Shown here piece by piece: positions 8,265 to 15,085 of a stretch of DNA of 22,405 nt. The notes below the pieces were generated by a model. The model made no database searches, was not told the origin of the DNA, and saw nothing but the letters and a program-made list of their open reading frames with translations. Source of the DNA: Bacteroidaceae bacterium (GTDB lineage: Bacteria > Bacteroidota > Bacteroidia > Bacteroidales > Bacteroidaceae); the NCBI GenBank assembly GCA_017503065.1, contig JAFVTT010000012.1, positions 1 to 22,405 of the forward strand, written 5' to 3'. A program made the position numbers and the translations under genes. Each line of letters starts with the position of its first letter. Within the stretch, counting starts at the first letter, position 1.

Positions 8265-8296
8265 CAAAGTTAAGTAAAACACTTGAATCTTCCAAG
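8265..8296 (-). promoter_or_regulatory. Candidate Bacteroidetes-type housekeeping promoter of the response regulator gene
   Basis: On the minus strand TTGG, 19 nt, then TAACTTTG matches the TTTG / TAnnTTTG pattern known for Bacteroidetes primary sigma promoters. The -33 element is imperfect. It would start transcription about 45 nt before the regulator ATG. Confidence 0.4.
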
Positions 8297-8357
8297 GCAG
8301 AGCAAGGTTATTTTGCCTCTTCTCCCTCAGTTTCCTACACTTTTCCCAAAGTCGTTT

Positions 8358-8401
8358 TGTGCGGATGTGCGATTTCGCACACCTGTGTTCGTTTCCGCAC
8401 A
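8358..8401. promoter_or_regulatory. Candidate upstream activator binding sites (TGTGCG/CGCACA palindromes)
   Basis: A perfect palindrome TGTGCGA-TT-TCGCACA lies at 8366-8381. An imperfect one, TGTGTTCG-TT-TCCGCACA, lies at 8384-8401, and a half site TGTGCGGA at 8358-8365. The two full sites are 19 bp apart centre to centre. They lie 57-100 bp upstream of the -24 element, in the range used by NtrC-type activators. I infer they bind the divergently encoded regulator. Confidence 0.7.
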
Positions 8402-8457
8402 CCTTTTAAGAGTCGAAAACAAGGCGTAACGCACTACTACTCAATACTTTGCCGTTG

Positions 8458-8473
8458 TGGCACGATATTTGCA
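8458..8473 (+). promoter_or_regulatory. Sigma-54 (-24/-12) promoter of the efflux operon
   Basis: TGGCACG-ATAT-TTGCA matches the consensus TGGCACG-N4-TTGCW at every defined position, with GG and GC separated by the required 10 bp. The predicted start is near 8484, giving a leader of about 50 nt before the TolC-like ATG at 8535. The neighbouring gene encodes a sigma-54 activator. Confidence 0.9.
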
Positions 8474-8534
8474 GGTATATATATAGGCGCACTTCCCGCC
8501 GAAACACGTCTTGTGCAATAAAACATCATATATT

Positions 8535-10097
8535 ATGAACATAAACGTCATGTCCAACATCAAATCGTACATCAGGCATACCGTTCTGTGTACCCTGCTC
8601 CCGTTCCTCGCCCCTCCTGCGGCAGAGGCACAGACGCCAGACACGATGTATCTGGACCTGCAACAGGCCATACATCTGGCCTTGGAGCAATCGCCCACGG
8701 CACGCAGCGCACGCCACACCTTCCTGGCACAGCATTGGAACTATCGCTACTTCCGTGCCAACTATCTGCCCAGCGTCACCCTCACGTCATCTCCTTATAT
8801 AAATAATGAGATAAACAAGATCACCCAGGGCGACGGTACATCCCGCTTCCTGCGACAGAGCCAGTTCTCCGCCGACCTGGCACTGAGCATCAACCAGAAC
8901 GTCAGTTGGACGGGCGGAACGTTCTTCATAAAGAGCGGTGTCAACTACCTCCGCGAACTGGAGAGCAAGACCAACATGTTCAGTTCCGTTCCCGTGAGCA
9001 TAGGCTACCAGCAGAGCCTCTTCGGCCACAACTCGCTGAAATGGGACCGCCGCATAGAGCCTCTGCGCTACACCGAGGCAAAGAAGAACTATGCCGAGGC
9101 CATAGAACTGGTGGCGGCCAGCACATGCAACTACTTCTTCAACCTGGCCTCGGCACAGAGCGATGTGGTAACGGCAAACAACAACTATGCCAATGCCGAC
9201 ACGCTCTACCGCATGGCCCAGGGCAGATACAAGATAGGTACCATCACGGAGAACGAGATGCTGCAACTGGAAATCCGACGTCTCAGCGAAGAGACCAACG
9301 CCATGGACGCACAGATTTCCGAGGAGGAGCAACTGAAGAGTTTCCGTTCCTTCCTCGGTCTTGCCCAGGACATCCCCATACGCCTTGTCCTGCCCGACAC
9401 GGTGCCTCAGTTCGAGGTTCCTCTGGCTCAGGCGCTCGACCTTGCCCTTCAGAACAGCCCCGACCCTGTCTATTACGAGCGCATACGGCGCGAGGCCCGC
9501 AGCAACCTCTCATACGCCAAGGCCAATGCGGGCCTCAAGGCCGACATATACCTGCAGTTCGGTCTCTCGCAGACGGGCAACACCATGGGCGAGGCATATT
9601 CGCACCCCCTCACCCAGGAGTACGCAAGTATCTCCCTCTCCCTGCCCATCCTCGACTGGGGACGCGGCAAGGGCAAGGTGCGTGTGGCACGTTCGCAACA
9701 GGAACTTACCGACATACAGGCAGAGCAGGGCATGGAGGACTTCCGCCAGAACGTGCAGAAACTCGTGTCGCAATTCAACATGCAGGCACGCAAGGTGCGC
9801 ATTGCCGCCCTCACGGGGAAGCGTGCCGAACACCGCCACACCGTGGCCATGCGCCTCTACATCATGGGACAGAACTCCCTGCTCGACCTGAACGATGCCA
9901 TTGCCGAGCGCAACTCCGCCCGCCGTTCCTACCTCTATGCCATGAGCACCTACTGGAGCCTGTACTACACCCTGCGCTCAATGACAGGGTATGATTTCCA
10001 GCATAACACCCCAATAACAGATCAACTCAAGACCCTCCCCCTTACCAGCGGACCCTCCCCCAACCCCTCCACAAGGGAGGGGAGTAGTTACAACTAA
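8535..10097 (+). CDS. TolC-like outer-membrane efflux protein
   Basis: A 520-residue protein. A signal peptide (CTLLPFLAPPAAEA, cleavage plausible before Gln-Thr-Pro) precedes two OEP-type repeats rich in long amphipathic helices, e.g. LDLQQAIHLALEQSPTARSA near the N-terminus and AQALDLALQNSPDPVYYERI in the middle. TolC homologues form trimeric outer-membrane channels for tripartite pumps. It is the first gene after the sigma-54 promoter and is followed by the adaptor and permeases. ATG 8535 is preferred over a TTG at 8511; ATG 8550 is also possible. The last ~20 residues (LPLTSGPSPNPSTREGSSYN) are not TolC-like: they are translation of a reverse-oriented E repeat at 10031-10090, so the ancestral stop has probably been lost or moved. 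Confidence 0.92.
   Translation: MNINVMSNIKSYIRHTVLCTLLPFLAPPAAEAQTPDTMYLDLQQAIHLALEQSPTARSARHTFLAQHWNYRYFRANYLPSVTLTSSPYINNEINKITQGDGTSRFLRQSQFSADLALSINQNVSWTGGTFFIKSGVNYLRELESKTNMFSSVPVSIGYQQSLFGHNSLKWDRRIEPLRYTEAKKNYAEAIELVAASTCNYFFNLASAQSDVVTANNNYANADTLYRMAQGRYKIGTITENEMLQLEIRRLSEETNAMDAQISEEEQLKSFRSFLGLAQDIPIRLVLPDTVPQFEVPLAQALDLALQNSPDPVYYERIRREARSNLSYAKANAGLKADIYLQFGLSQTGNTMGEAYSHPLTQEYASISLSLPILDWGRGKGKVRVARSQQELTDIQAEQGMEDFRQNVQKLVSQFNMQARKVRIAALTGKRAEHRHTVAMRLYIMGQNSLLDLNDAIAERNSARRSYLYAMSTYWSLYYTLRSMTGYDFQHNTPITDQLKTLPLTSGPSPNPSTREGSSYN
10031..10090 (-). repeat. Repeat family E, reverse copy overlapping the end of the TolC-like gene
   Basis: GGACCCTCCCCCAACCCCTCC-ACAA-GGGAGGGGAGTAGTTA, preceded by a second partial GACCCTCCCCC. 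In reverse orientation the GGGTCC end faces the upstream coding body. It lies within the reading frame and supplies its stop region. Confidence 0.8.
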
Positions 10098-10148
10098 CTA
10101 ATAAATACTCTAATGATTAACTCTCTAACTCCCCCTTATCCCCTGTTC

Positions 10149-10190
10149 TATATACTCCCCTCCCTTGCGGAGGGGTACGGGGGAGGGTCC
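10149..10190 (+). repeat. Repeat family E, forward copy 1 before the adaptor gene
   Basis: TATACTCCCCTCC-CTTGC-GGAGGGG followed by GGGGGAGGGTCC. First of three forward copies stacked in the 277-bp gap between the outer-membrane and adaptor genes, spaced about 73-100 bp apart. Confidence 0.8.
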
Positions 10191-10247
10191 CAATCAACTA
10201 ACTAAATTAACCCCAATCCATTAACCAAGCCCCCATCCTCCTTATTG

Positions 10248-10289
10248 TATATACTCCCCTCCCTTGTGGAGGGGCAAGGGGGAGGGTCC
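10248..10289 (+). repeat. Repeat family E, forward copy 2 before the adaptor gene
   Basis: TATACTCCCCTCC-CTTGT-GGAGGGG then CAAGGGGGAGGGTCC. The arm sequence is the same as copy 1, with one loop base changed. Confidence 0.8.
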
Positions 10290-10320
10290 ACATCTACTAA
10301 CAAAATCCCAATCCTCCAGT

Positions 10321-10365
10321 TCTATATACTCCCCTCCATACAGGGAGGGGTCAGGGGGTGGGTCC
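10321..10365 (+). repeat. Repeat family E, forward copy 3 before the adaptor gene
   Basis: TATACTCCCCTCC-ATACA-GGGAGGGG then TCAGGGGGTGGGTCC, ending 9 bp before the adaptor ATG. It therefore occupies the place of the ribosome-binding region. Confidence 0.8.
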
Positions 10366-10374
10366 TTATTACTT

Positions 10375-11625
10375 ATGGACATTCAAATTCCTCCCAAACC
10401 CTGGTACGTGAAGTACCGTCTGCACATTGCAGGCATCACGGCACTTGTTGCCATTGTCATTTACACCATTGTCATTGCCCTGTCACCACGGAGGCAGAGT
10501 ATCTCTTCCGACCGCATCAAGGTGGCGGAAGTACAGGATGCACCCTTCATGGAGTTCGTGGAGGTGGAGGGCATAGTGCAACCCATCAACACCATCCAAC
10601 TCAATGCCATGGAGAACGGCTTCGTGGACCGTATCGTCAGCGAAGAGGGTGCCATGCTCCGCAAGGGCGACACCATCCTTGTGCTCAATAACCCCGACCT
10701 CCTGCGCACCATACAGCAGGAGCGCGAAATGTGGGAGAAGTCGCAACGCAACCTCCGCCAGCAGGAGATAGAGATGGAGCAGAAGAGCATCAACCTGAAA
10801 CTCCAGGCCTTGGAGCAGGCACACCAGATAGGCAGCCTCGAGCGGAAACTGGAGCAGAGCCGCGAGGAGTTCTCCATGGGTATCAAGTCGCGTGCCGAAC
10901 TTACCATCGACGAGGAGGACTACAAATACCAGCACCAGAAACTGCTCCTGCAGATGCAGAGTCTGAAGCACGACTCCGTCACTACCCTACTGCGCCGCGA
11001 GATGATTGCCGCCGACCGCAGGGCTGAGGATACCAAACTCCACCTTACCCAGAGCCGCACTGACGGTCTTGTGGTAAGGGCACCGGTGGACGGACAACTG
11101 GGACACCTGAACCTTACCCTCGGCCAGCAGGTGGGGGCCGGTTCCAAAATAGGCGAACTGAAGATAATGAACCAGTACAAGGTGCACACCCAACTGAGCG
11201 AATACTACGTGGAGCGTATCAGTGCCGGCCTCCCTGCCACCGTCATCCAGAAGCAGGACACCTTCCCCTTGCGCATCAGCCGTGTGGTACCTGAGGTGAA
11301 GGACCGCAAGTTCGATACCGACCTGCTCTTCACCGCTTCCATCCCCGAGAACATCCGTCTGGGCAAGAGTTACCGTGTGAAGATAGAACTGGGCCAACCC
11401 GAACCTGCCATCATCATACCCCGTGGCGATTTCTACCAGAAGACCGGTGGCCGATGGATATACCGCATGGAGGAAGGCAGCAACGTGGCACGCCGCGTGG
11501 ACATAAAGATAGGACGCCAGAACCCCGAGCAATACGAGGTTATCGAAGGCCTCAACCCCGGTGACCAGGTAATAGTAAGCGGCTACGACAGATTGGGGGA
11601 CGTGGAGGAGGTGGTGGTGGATTAG
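10375..11625 (+). CDS. HlyD/RND-type periplasmic adaptor (membrane fusion protein)
   Basis: A 416-residue protein. One N-terminal membrane anchor (~residues 18-36, IAGITALVAIVIYTIVIAL) is followed by the first lipoyl half-motif (~62-105). A long alpha-hairpin coiled coil (~106-230, rich in Glu/Gln/Lys/Leu) follows. The second lipoyl half is VRAPVDGQLGHLNLTLGQQV. The rest is beta-barrel and membrane-proximal domains, ending near GLNPGDQVIVSGYDRL. Such adaptors bridge inner-membrane permeases and a TolC channel. ATG 10375 is chosen because MDIQIPPKPWYVKYR leads directly into the anchor; the open frame further upstream is translated repeat E. The gene lies in a run of same-strand genes with the TolC-like protein upstream and MacB-like permeases downstream. 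Confidence 0.93.
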   Translation: MDIQIPPKPWYVKYRLHIAGITALVAIVIYTIVIALSPRRQSISSDRIKVAEVQDAPFMEFVEVEGIVQPINTIQLNAMENGFVDRIVSEEGAMLRKGDTILVLNNPDLLRTIQQEREMWEKSQRNLRQQEIEMEQKSINLKLQALEQAHQIGSLERKLEQSREEFSMGIKSRAELTIDEEDYKYQHQKLLLQMQSLKHDSVTTLLRREMIAADRRAEDTKLHLTQSRTDGLVVRAPVDGQLGHLNLTLGQQVGAGSKIGELKIMNQYKVHTQLSEYYVERISAGLPATVIQKQDTFPLRISRVVPEVKDRKFDTDLLFTASIPENIRLGKSYRVKIELGQPEPAIIIPRGDFYQKTGGRWIYRMEEGSNVARRVDIKIGRQNPEQYEVIEGLNPGDQVIVSGYDRLGDVEEVVVD

Positions 11626-11626
11626 A

Positions 11627-11755
11627 AAGACCCACCCCCAACCTGTCCGCGCGTCGAACTGGAAAGTTCTCCCCTCACAAGGTACTGATTGACATTCAGT
11701 CAATCCTCTAAAGACCTTGTTCGCCCTGTATGGAGGGGAGTGGTTACTACTGACC
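11627..11755 (-). repeat. Repeat E/L, long reverse copy after the adaptor gene
   Basis: GACCCACCCCC starts right after the stop codon. Nested perfect helices are CTCCCCTC (11669-11676)/GAGGGGAG (11733-11740), ACAAGGT (11677-11683)/ACCTTGT (11714-11720) and GATTGAC (11687-11693)/GTCAATC (11699-11705), with loop ATTCA. The reverse complement aligns with 6521-6645 but has different inner helix bases. Confidence 0.75.
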
Positions 11756-11759
11756 AACA

Positions 11760-11803
11760 GTAGGGACACGGCATGCCGTGTCCGAAACAGAGTCACAAAA
11801 GCA
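11760..11803. repeat. Repeat family A, single (half) copy
   Basis: One palindrome (11764-11783) with the GTAGG end and the first part of the spacer (CGAAACAGAGTCAC-AAAGCAA). The second palindrome is missing. Confidence 0.8.
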
Positions 11804-11840
11804 ATGTAGGAGGTAATTAAACTGCCTCGCTTACATCTCC

Positions 11841-12065
11841 CCTCTGCGCTCTCTCGTCGTAACGAAGTTTGCGACCCCTCCAGCGCCAGCGTAATACGCC
11901 AAGGAAAATAAAAAACTCTGCGCTCTCGGCGTAATCTGCGTGCAAAAAACACATAACCGCTCTCAAACAAACCTCACGCAGAGAGCGCAGAGGACACAGA
12001 GTAGCAAAGCAAACAACGCTGTCGCTGGATTAGTCGCTCGCTTCGCGCGACAGAGAACGCAGAGA
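11841..12065. repeat. Repeat family B, copy 1 with 3' extension
   Basis: The core 11841-11993 is bounded by the 13-bp perfect inverted repeat CCTCTGCGCTCTC / GAGAGCGCAGAGG. An extension (GTAGCAAAGCAAAC...GCTGTCGCTGGATTAG...GCGCGACAG) to about 12065 recurs after copy 4. Elements E/L, A half, B, A and two E copies fill the 819-bp gap 11626-12444. Confidence 0.8.
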
Positions 12066-12107
12066 CGAACAGAAACGGAAAGGTGAAAAAGGAACCACCG
12101 ACCATAA

Positions 12108-12182
12108 GTAGGGACACGGCATGCCGTGTCCGAAACAAAGTCACAGAAGCAATCATGCGGACACGGCATGCCGTGTCCCTAC
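12108..12182. repeat. Repeat family A doublet, copy 3
   Basis: Palindromes at 12112-12131 and 12159-12178, with GTAGG/CCTAC ends and a spacer CGAAACAAAGTCACAGAAGC in the same orientation as copy 1. Confidence 0.85.
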
Positions 12183-12389
12183 GACTAAAACAAACCAACG
12201 ATTACAAGATGTTGAATATAGATTATAATTAGGTTAGAAGACGCCCTTGCCCTCCAGTTTTGATGGAGGGCAAGGAAATGAAGCACGACCATGTAACAAA
12301 ATAACCTCCAATCCCGTTATTAGCATAAAACACTATTCATCAACAATAATGACAAATCACCAAAATCCTACTCACCCTCCAGTACATTC

Positions 12390-12428
12390 TACTCCCCTCC
12401 ATACAGGGAGGGGTCAGGGGGAGGGTCC
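12390..12428 (+). repeat. Repeat family E, forward copy upstream of permease 1
   Basis: TACTCCCCTCC-ATACA-GGGAGGGG then TCAGGGGGAGGGTCC. It lies 17 bp before the chosen ATG; permease 3 has a related copy at the same place. Confidence 0.8.
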
Positions 12429-12444
12429 TCAATTTAACACAAAT

Positions 12445-14997
12445 ATGCAAAATCACAATACAGTACATCCTTCTCCCCTCCATACAGGGAGGGGTTGGGG
12501 GTGGGTCCGTTGGGGGAGGGTCCGTCTGTCCTTCCTCCTCCACCATCTAAAGACCGCATGGCGCAACCTGCTCAAGTACAAGGTACAGAACGCCATTTCC
12601 ATTCTCTGCTTAGCGGCAGGTGTGGTGTGCTTTGCCATAACGGTGTACTTCATGTACGGCTTCGGGCGCTCCGTTTATTACAATCAGATAAAACAGGACC
12701 TCGCTTCATTCAGTGTATTGGCAACTCCTAATGAAGAAACGGAGCGACTCAAGAAGACAGGTTCCTTCCCGCCGAATGCACAATTAGACAATGATTTCTT
12801 CAATCACTTACTCAGCCTAAAACTCCCTGCAATGGAAGGACTACATGGCTGTCGACCCATTAATGGATTGGAACAGACTTTCTATGACAACACGGACCAA
12901 CCCAAGACCTGCGGTTGCTATTACACACATTCCTCTCCGCGCTACTGGATGTACTATGGGTATCGCTCTGCCATAACGGGCGAGCCAATCCCCGAGTTGG
13001 AGGAGAACGACTGCCTCATCACCGACGACCTGAGTGCCCAACTCTTTGGAAAAGGCACCGACCCCCGCGGTTTTGAATTTGCAATGGGGGATGGCACAGG
13101 GAAGCGCCCCATCCGCGATGTAATAAAGGTGACCGACCGTCTGGATTCCCATAACACAAATTCCGTAGTGATTATCCGCAACGACCCCGGAACTGCTGTA
13201 AAGGAAAGAAACGGGTTTACCGCAGAATTGGCTGAGGGATACACGGGCGAGGACTTGCGCGAACAACTGCAAAGCGCCTTTCCCGAATACACCTTCTTGC
13301 TACAACATCGGGGCATTGACAACGATGAACTCTTCCTCATCATTCTCATTATCGGGGTGGTGCTTTCGTTAGGCGCCAGCGTGCTTATCATTGGGGTGAT
13401 GGGATTCCTGAAAATGGAATTGCAACTCTTCTCCCTCCGTTCGCGCGAAATGGCACTGCGCCGCACGATGGGAGCTCGCACGCGCCACCTCTTCATGCTC
13501 CTTGCCTGGGAAGTCGTTATCGTCTTTGCGCTGACCATGCTTGCAACCGTGGCACTGACCTACTCTCTGGCAGATTATGCACTCCCCATCCTACAGCGCT
13601 TTCAGAAGCAACTGAATTTCGATGTGGACTTCATCCTGAACCTTGAACTGTGGATAACGCTTGGCACCCTCTTGCTCGCCCTCATCGCAGCCTTTGCCGC
13701 CGTTTACCGCCAGTTGCGCATTCCCGTAGGTATGCGAGTGGGGCGCAGTCACCGCACGATGACGAAGGGACAGGGCTTTATGCTCACCACGCAACTCACC
13801 GTGAGCATGTTCCTTACCTTTGCCGTGCTTGGCATGATGTATGTGTTTGGCATCATAGAGAAAGGAGAATTCGGAGGTATCTCCGAAGACCGCACGCCTT
13901 ACCAAAAGGCCATCATGATTCCCCAACCCACTTTTCAAATTGCCATTCCTGACTTCCCCAATCGTTTGGCGCAAAACGGGGAGGTAGAACACGTGGGGTA
14001 TTGCATTTACAGCCGTTGTGAAGTAGCTCCAGACCAACTCGACAGAACACTGGTGCGCAATTCCTGGGCCTATAAAAATAATGATGGTACAGTCCAGGAT
14101 TACGGTTACAGTTTCATCTCCACTAGCGAAAATCTGATAGACCTCTTGAAGATAGAGATTACTCCCAATCTTCCTGCCGATAGCAGGGTACACGTTTTTT
14201 ACAGCGCTATCTACGTACGCACCGAGCAGGCAGAGCGTCTGCGCAAGAAGTGGAACCTTGACGTCAGTCGTGACGAGCAAGTGCGTCCGCTCTACAAGCA
14301 ACGCTCCTACACGCTTATCGGTTATGCTCCTACCCTTCCGGGGTATCGTTATAATTCTTCCCCTTCTTTCTGGATGGTGGATGAAGACATCGACTGGCGC
14401 GACTTGCGCAACCTTTCGGAATTGGGTTCTCACTCTCCTAATCCTCACTACATCCTGTTCCCCAAGGAGGGTAAGTATAACAAGGTGAAGGACGATCTCA
14501 CCGAACTCTACCGCGAAGCACGTCCGGGCGACCGTAATATCCTGCCTATTCACAATCTCGCAGATGAGTGGTTTAACCTCATGCGCATGATTGAAATGAT
14601 GCGCCAACTCTGCCTGATGCTTGTCATCGTCAGCATCCTCTGCATCGTGGCAAGCGTGTATTCCGCCATTGCCCTTGAAAGTCGTGGGCGACAGAAGGAG
14701 GTGGCACTGCGCAAGATTCACGGCGCACACACTCGCGACATCATCCTGCTCTTCGGCAAATATTACCTGCGCCTGCTCGCTATCAGCGCTGTAATCGTCA
14801 TTGTCATTTCCAGCGCCGTCATAGCAACGATACAAGTAGTTGATGGAGACATATTCCTCAGCGAAGACCTCACCTGGCTCTTCTTCTACCTCATCCTCGC
14901 CATCCTCATCGTCGTCGCCATCACCCTCCTCACCATCAGCCACAAGATATGGAAGGTGAGCAAAATCCATCCGGCGGAGGTGGTGAAGAAGGAGTGA
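12445..14997 (+). CDS. MacB/FtsX-type ABC permease 1
   Basis: An 850-residue inner-membrane protein with two MacB-PCD/FtsX halves. TM1 (~48-70) is followed by a large periplasmic domain (~75-293), TM2-TM4 (~297-322, 350-378, 403-428), TM5 (~448-470), a second periplasmic domain (~475-715) and TM6-TM8 (~722-744, 774-797, 808-832). The cytoplasmic loop REMALRRTMGA and its second-half counterpart KEVALRKIHGA are coupling-type segments that contact the ATPase. The tail SKIHPAEVVKKE is shared by all three paralogues. It has no ATPase domain. ATG 12445 is chosen because ACACAAATATGCAAAA is conserved at the start of permease 3. Residues ~9-27 are encoded by an E repeat, and no ATG, GTG or TTG lies in frame between the repeat and TM1. 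ATG 12349 is an alternative start. Confidence 0.9.
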   Translation: MQNHNTVHPSPLHTGRGWGWVRWGRVRLSFLLHHLKTAWRNLLKYKVQNAISILCLAAGVVCFAITVYFMYGFGRSVYYNQIKQDLASFSVLATPNEETERLKKTGSFPPNAQLDNDFFNHLLSLKLPAMEGLHGCRPINGLEQTFYDNTDQPKTCGCYYTHSSPRYWMYYGYRSAITGEPIPELEENDCLITDDLSAQLFGKGTDPRGFEFAMGDGTGKRPIRDVIKVTDRLDSHNTNSVVIIRNDPGTAVKERNGFTAELAEGYTGEDLREQLQSAFPEYTFLLQHRGIDNDELFLIILIIGVVLSLGASVLIIGVMGFLKMELQLFSLRSREMALRRTMGARTRHLFMLLAWEVVIVFALTMLATVALTYSLADYALPILQRFQKQLNFDVDFILNLELWITLGTLLLALIAAFAAVYRQLRIPVGMRVGRSHRTMTKGQGFMLTTQLTVSMFLTFAVLGMMYVFGIIEKGEFGGISEDRTPYQKAIMIPQPTFQIAIPDFPNRLAQNGEVEHVGYCIYSRCEVAPDQLDRTLVRNSWAYKNNDGTVQDYGYSFISTSENLIDLLKIEITPNLPADSRVHVFYSAIYVRTEQAERLRKKWNLDVSRDEQVRPLYKQRSYTLIGYAPTLPGYRYNSSPSFWMVDEDIDWRDLRNLSELGSHSPNPHYILFPKEGKYNKVKDDLTELYREARPGDRNILPIHNLADEWFNLMRMIEMMRQLCLMLVIVSILCIVASVYSAIALESRGRQKEVALRKIHGAHTRDIILLFGKYYLRLLAISAVIVIVISSAVIATIQVVDGDIFLSEDLTWLFFYLILAILIVVAITLLTISHKIWKVSKIHPAEVVKKE
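12471..12508 (+). repeat. Repeat family E inside the permease 1 reading frame
   Basis: TTCTCCCCTCC-ATACA-GGGAGGGG-TTGGGGGTGGGTCC is translated as SPLHTGRGWGWV. A further GGGGGAGGGTCC follows at once. It lies between the start codon and TM1. Confidence 0.85.
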
Positions 14998-15043
14998 AGA
15001 CCCACCCCCAACCCCTCCCTGTATGGAGGGGAGGGGTTACTAC
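14998..15043 (-). repeat. Repeat family E, reverse copy after permease 1
   Basis: GACCCACCCCCAACCCCTCC-CTGTAT-GGAGGGGAGGGGTTACTAC directly follows the stop codon, GGGTC end facing the gene. Confidence 0.8.
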
Positions 15044-15085
15044 TGCCATTGAATAACTAATATAATTGAATAAGGAAAATAATTC

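Noticed and set aside
10264..10374. N-terminal extension of the periplasmic adaptor
   Set aside because: Translated E repeats; ATG 10375 leads directly to the cytoplasmic tail and membrane anchor typical of the family.
11841..12065. Minus-strand frame repeated in the B elements (FARRLRRERRVFYFPWRITL)
   Set aside because: Conserved only because the DNA repeat is conserved; frames differ between copies at their edges and no start or domain is convincing.
14998..15043. E repeats as simple Rho-independent terminators
   Set aside because: The hairpins are GC-rich, but no T-tract follows, and identical hairpins lie upstream of and inside genes, so a plain terminator role does not fit.
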